6,845 bases of DNA from Desulfoprunum sp. (GTDB lineage Bacteria > Desulfobacterota > Desulfobulbia > Desulfobulbales > Desulfocapsaceae). The DNA is taken from assembly GCA_030696435.1 (NCBI GenBank), contig JAUYSF010000402.1:1-6845 (forward strand), read 5' to 3'. The notes under the pieces were generated by a model. The model was not told where the DNA came from. It saw only the letters and a program-made list of their open reading frames with translations, and ran no database searches. How positions within the stretch are numbered: position 1 is the stretch's first letter; the number at the start of each line of letters is the position of its first letter. This document shows positions 5,046-6,845 of the stretch, in pieces. The position numbers and the translations under genes are program-made.

Positions 5046-6845
5046 ATGGCTAAAAATGAATTTGAAACAATTTTGGATGTACTTAACGATACGATCAAGG
5101 AACTCTCAGAGTTTGACATATCTGGATATGTCAAAAAATTCAAAGAGAGTGATTTCTTTGATGAGTTGGTAGATAAAATAAAAGACTTTCAGCATGATGT
5201 AACTTCAGCAACTGAATGCTGTAGAGAAGCGGTACAAAATCCTATTTATGTTGGGGTTATAGGACACTATTCACATGGCAAATCAAGCCTGCTGAATTCC
5301 TTACTCTTTAACCCAAAAGCCAAACCCATATTGCCAACAGGCGAAAGTATTGTCACTTCGCTGTGCACATTGATTCAATTTTCTGAGAAAGATACTCATT
5401 CATTTTATGAGAAACGTTCGAATGAGGACGAAAATTGGCTGGATGAAAACGAATATCAGCGTAAAGTCTCAGGGAAAGTCTCTGGAATAGTCAAGGATGT
5501 AAAATATTTCAGAATCACCTTAGCTGCCAAGAATCTAGCAGGCGATGTTTTCAAAACCATGGCAGCAAAAAATATTGAGCTGTTAGATACGCCTGGACTC
5601 GGAGGCCCGTATTGGAATGATCAGTATGCACTCGAGCAGTGGATAAAAGAATTCAAGTTGATGATCGTCTGTATAAAGGCAGACAAGATTAATAATAATT
5701 CAGCAGCGGTTGTAAACTCATTTCTAAAGCATACCTCCAGACCGGTGATTCCAGTTATTACTTTTTGGGATCTGTGGCCCGAGGCAGAAGATTATAAAGG
5801 CATTTCTGATGAAATTTCTGCCAGAGCTAAGGCTGCCGATCTTATCAAAAAATATTTCACCGCAATTTCAGATTTTACCGACAAAACCATATTCGTTTCA
5901 TCTAAAAACTATCATGAAGAAATACCTGTACCGTCTGACTTGGCATATCAAGTTACCGAATATTGGAATATTGACAATTTACGAAGGGCCTTATCTTCAT
6001 ATATTGAAGATAAATATTCTATTTTATCCAAAAAACCTGAAGAATCCAACTTAGATAGAGATAAAAAGGAACTTGTAGTCAAAAGATGCCATGATCTTTC
6101 ATATAAGTTCTCTGGCTTGGAAAGCATCATCAAAAAAGAAATAGAAAAACTTACCCCTGAAAATGAATTTGAAACCCTGCTCGCTTCAGAAAAGGAAAAA
6201 ATTGAGGCTGAGATGGAAAAAGAATTTGATCGAATAGTTGATAGATTGGACGATTTGATATCCTCAGGAATATCTGCCATTCCACTGAATGGGAAATGGA
6301 ATGATGGCTTGAGCAACATCGGTAAAAAAGTGTCTAATCAATATAAATCACTAATTGAAGATCGCCTTAAAGATAGAATAAAAAAGATTGTTGAAAAATC
6401 ACTTGTAAGGGGAATTGAATCTTATATCGAAAAAGAAACGCCAACAACACAATCAGAAAAAAAGAGAATAAATAAAGAATTGCTTACCATAAGTGAGGTT
6501 TTTATTTCTCAGCTTAACGATAGCCAACATGGCAGTAAAATTTTTTTCGCGCCATCAGGTATAAGCGATGCGGCTTTGAATATTACAGCAGCATTAATGG
6601 CCGGGATCAAAGATTTATTCATTACTAATTTACCATTGGCTATTGGACTTATAATTGCTTGGCCGATGTTAGGAATTATAGCTTGGTTATTCCCCAAGGT
6701 TGGAGGTATTCTTTTTGGAGTACTTATTATTACAATGATTACTATTTTTTTGGGTCGTTATAAGGAGGCTCTGGAAAAAACCTGCCTGGAGGTTAAAGAA
6801 AAAGCCAGAGATAATAATCGGAGACCGGATCTTCAAAATAGAATA
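5046..6845 (+). CDS. Dynamin-like membrane GTPase (3' end outside window)
   Basis: The frame is open for 600 codons from the ATG to the last base, with no stop, so the C-terminus is missing. A ribosome binding site, gggag (5034-5038), lies 7 nt upstream. An N-terminal helical stretch (1-66) precedes a large GTPase domain: G1 GHYSHGKS (73-80), a probable G2 threonine near 104, G3 DTPG (181-184), a G4-position TFWD (239-242) and a G5-like SSK (285-287). G4 lacks the usual lysine of N/TKxD. Then come charged helices with coiled-coil character (about 359-410 and 440-480) and two hydrophobic segments (about 529-549 and 552-570), followed by another charged helix. This order is that of bacterial dynamin-like proteins, whose membrane paddle splits the helical trunk. 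Members reshape or protect membranes; some act in phage defence (DynA) or toxin/vesicle export (LeoA). Codon use is AT-rich, unlike upstream genes, suggesting transfer. The GTPase class is well supported; the biological role is not. Confidence 0.85.
   Translation, partial: MAKNEFETILDVLNDTIKELSEFDISGYVKKFKESDFFDELVDKIKDFQHDVTSATECCREAVQNPIYVGVIGHYSHGKSSLLNSLLFNPKAKPILPTGESIVTSLCTLIQFSEKDTHSFYEKRSNEDENWLDENEYQRKVSGKVSGIVKDVKYFRITLAAKNLAGDVFKTMAAKNIELLDTPGLGGPYWNDQYALEQWIKEFKLMIVCIKADKINNNSAAVVNSFLKHTSRPVIPVITFWDLWPEAEDYKGISDEISARAKAADLIKKYFTAISDFTDKTIFVSSKNYHEEIPVPSDLAYQVTEYWNIDNLRRALSSYIEDKYSILSKKPEESNLDRDKKELVVKRCHDLSYKFSGLESIIKKEIEKLTPENEFETLLASEKEKIEAEMEKEFDRIVDRLDDLISSGISAIPLNGKWNDGLSNIGKKVSNQYKSLIEDRLKDRIKKIVEKSLVRGIESYIEKETPTTQSEKKRINKELLTISEVFISQLNDSQHGSKIFFAPSGISDAALNITAALMAGIKDLFITNLPLAIGLIIAWPMLGIIAWLFPKVGGILFGVLIITMITIFLGRYKEALEKTCLEVKEKARDNNRRPDLQNRI

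Noticed and set aside
5809..6697. Short ORFs on both strands inside the GTPase gene
   Set aside because: All lie within the 600-codon open frame carrying intact GTPase motifs, so they are shadows.
1..6845. CRISPR array or other long repeats
   Set aside because: No regularly spaced direct repeats are visible; the only tandem repeat is the short hexamer at the end of the dodecin gene.

Overview
The window reads as a chromosomal segment of an anaerobic Gram-negative bacterium. It is most like a sulfate- or metal-reducing Desulfobacterota (Desulfobulbales or Desulfuromonadales type), inferred from protein flavour and from a cobalamin-riboswitch-controlled ThiC-family enzyme typical of anaerobic benzimidazole synthesis. 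No rRNA or other taxonomic marker is present, so this is inference.

Layout. (1) Positions 1-360 hold a small dodecin-family protein with a strong ribosome binding site and its own intrinsic terminator. (2) Positions 431-2314 hold an acylphosphatase followed 6 nt later by a double-ABC ATPase of the YejF/Dpp type. They look like one transcription unit, but no permease or substrate-binding genes are present. (3) On the minus strand, 2295-3644 encodes a ThiC-superfamily radical SAM enzyme that overlaps the ATPase gene tail-to-tail by 20 nt. Its long leader (about 3680-3985) contains a complete cobalamin riboswitch followed by a rho-independent terminator just before the gene. This control points to the B12 lower-ligand enzyme BzaF (5-hydroxybenzimidazole synthase) rather than thiamin-pathway ThiC. 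Changes in otherwise strongly conserved ThiC motifs agree. (4) Positions 4141-4608 encode a small exported protein of unknown function, followed by a doubtful short ORF at 4653-4889.

(5) At about 4890 the base composition changes abruptly from GC-rich with G/C-ending codons to AT-rich with A/T-ending codons. The AT-rich part holds one large gene that starts at 5046 and stays open to the window end (600 codons visible). It encodes a dynamin-like GTPase with an N-terminal helical segment, a G domain, a charged coiled-coil region and a pair of hydrophobic segments near residues 529-570. This looks like horizontally acquired DNA, and such GTPases are known in membrane-remodelling and phage-defence settings. 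Its partner genes, if any, lie beyond the window.

The parts do not form one pathway. The clearest functional unit is riboswitch, terminator and bzaF-like gene, a feedback loop in which cobalamin would shut off synthesis of its own lower ligand. The most open question is what the acquired GTPase does.
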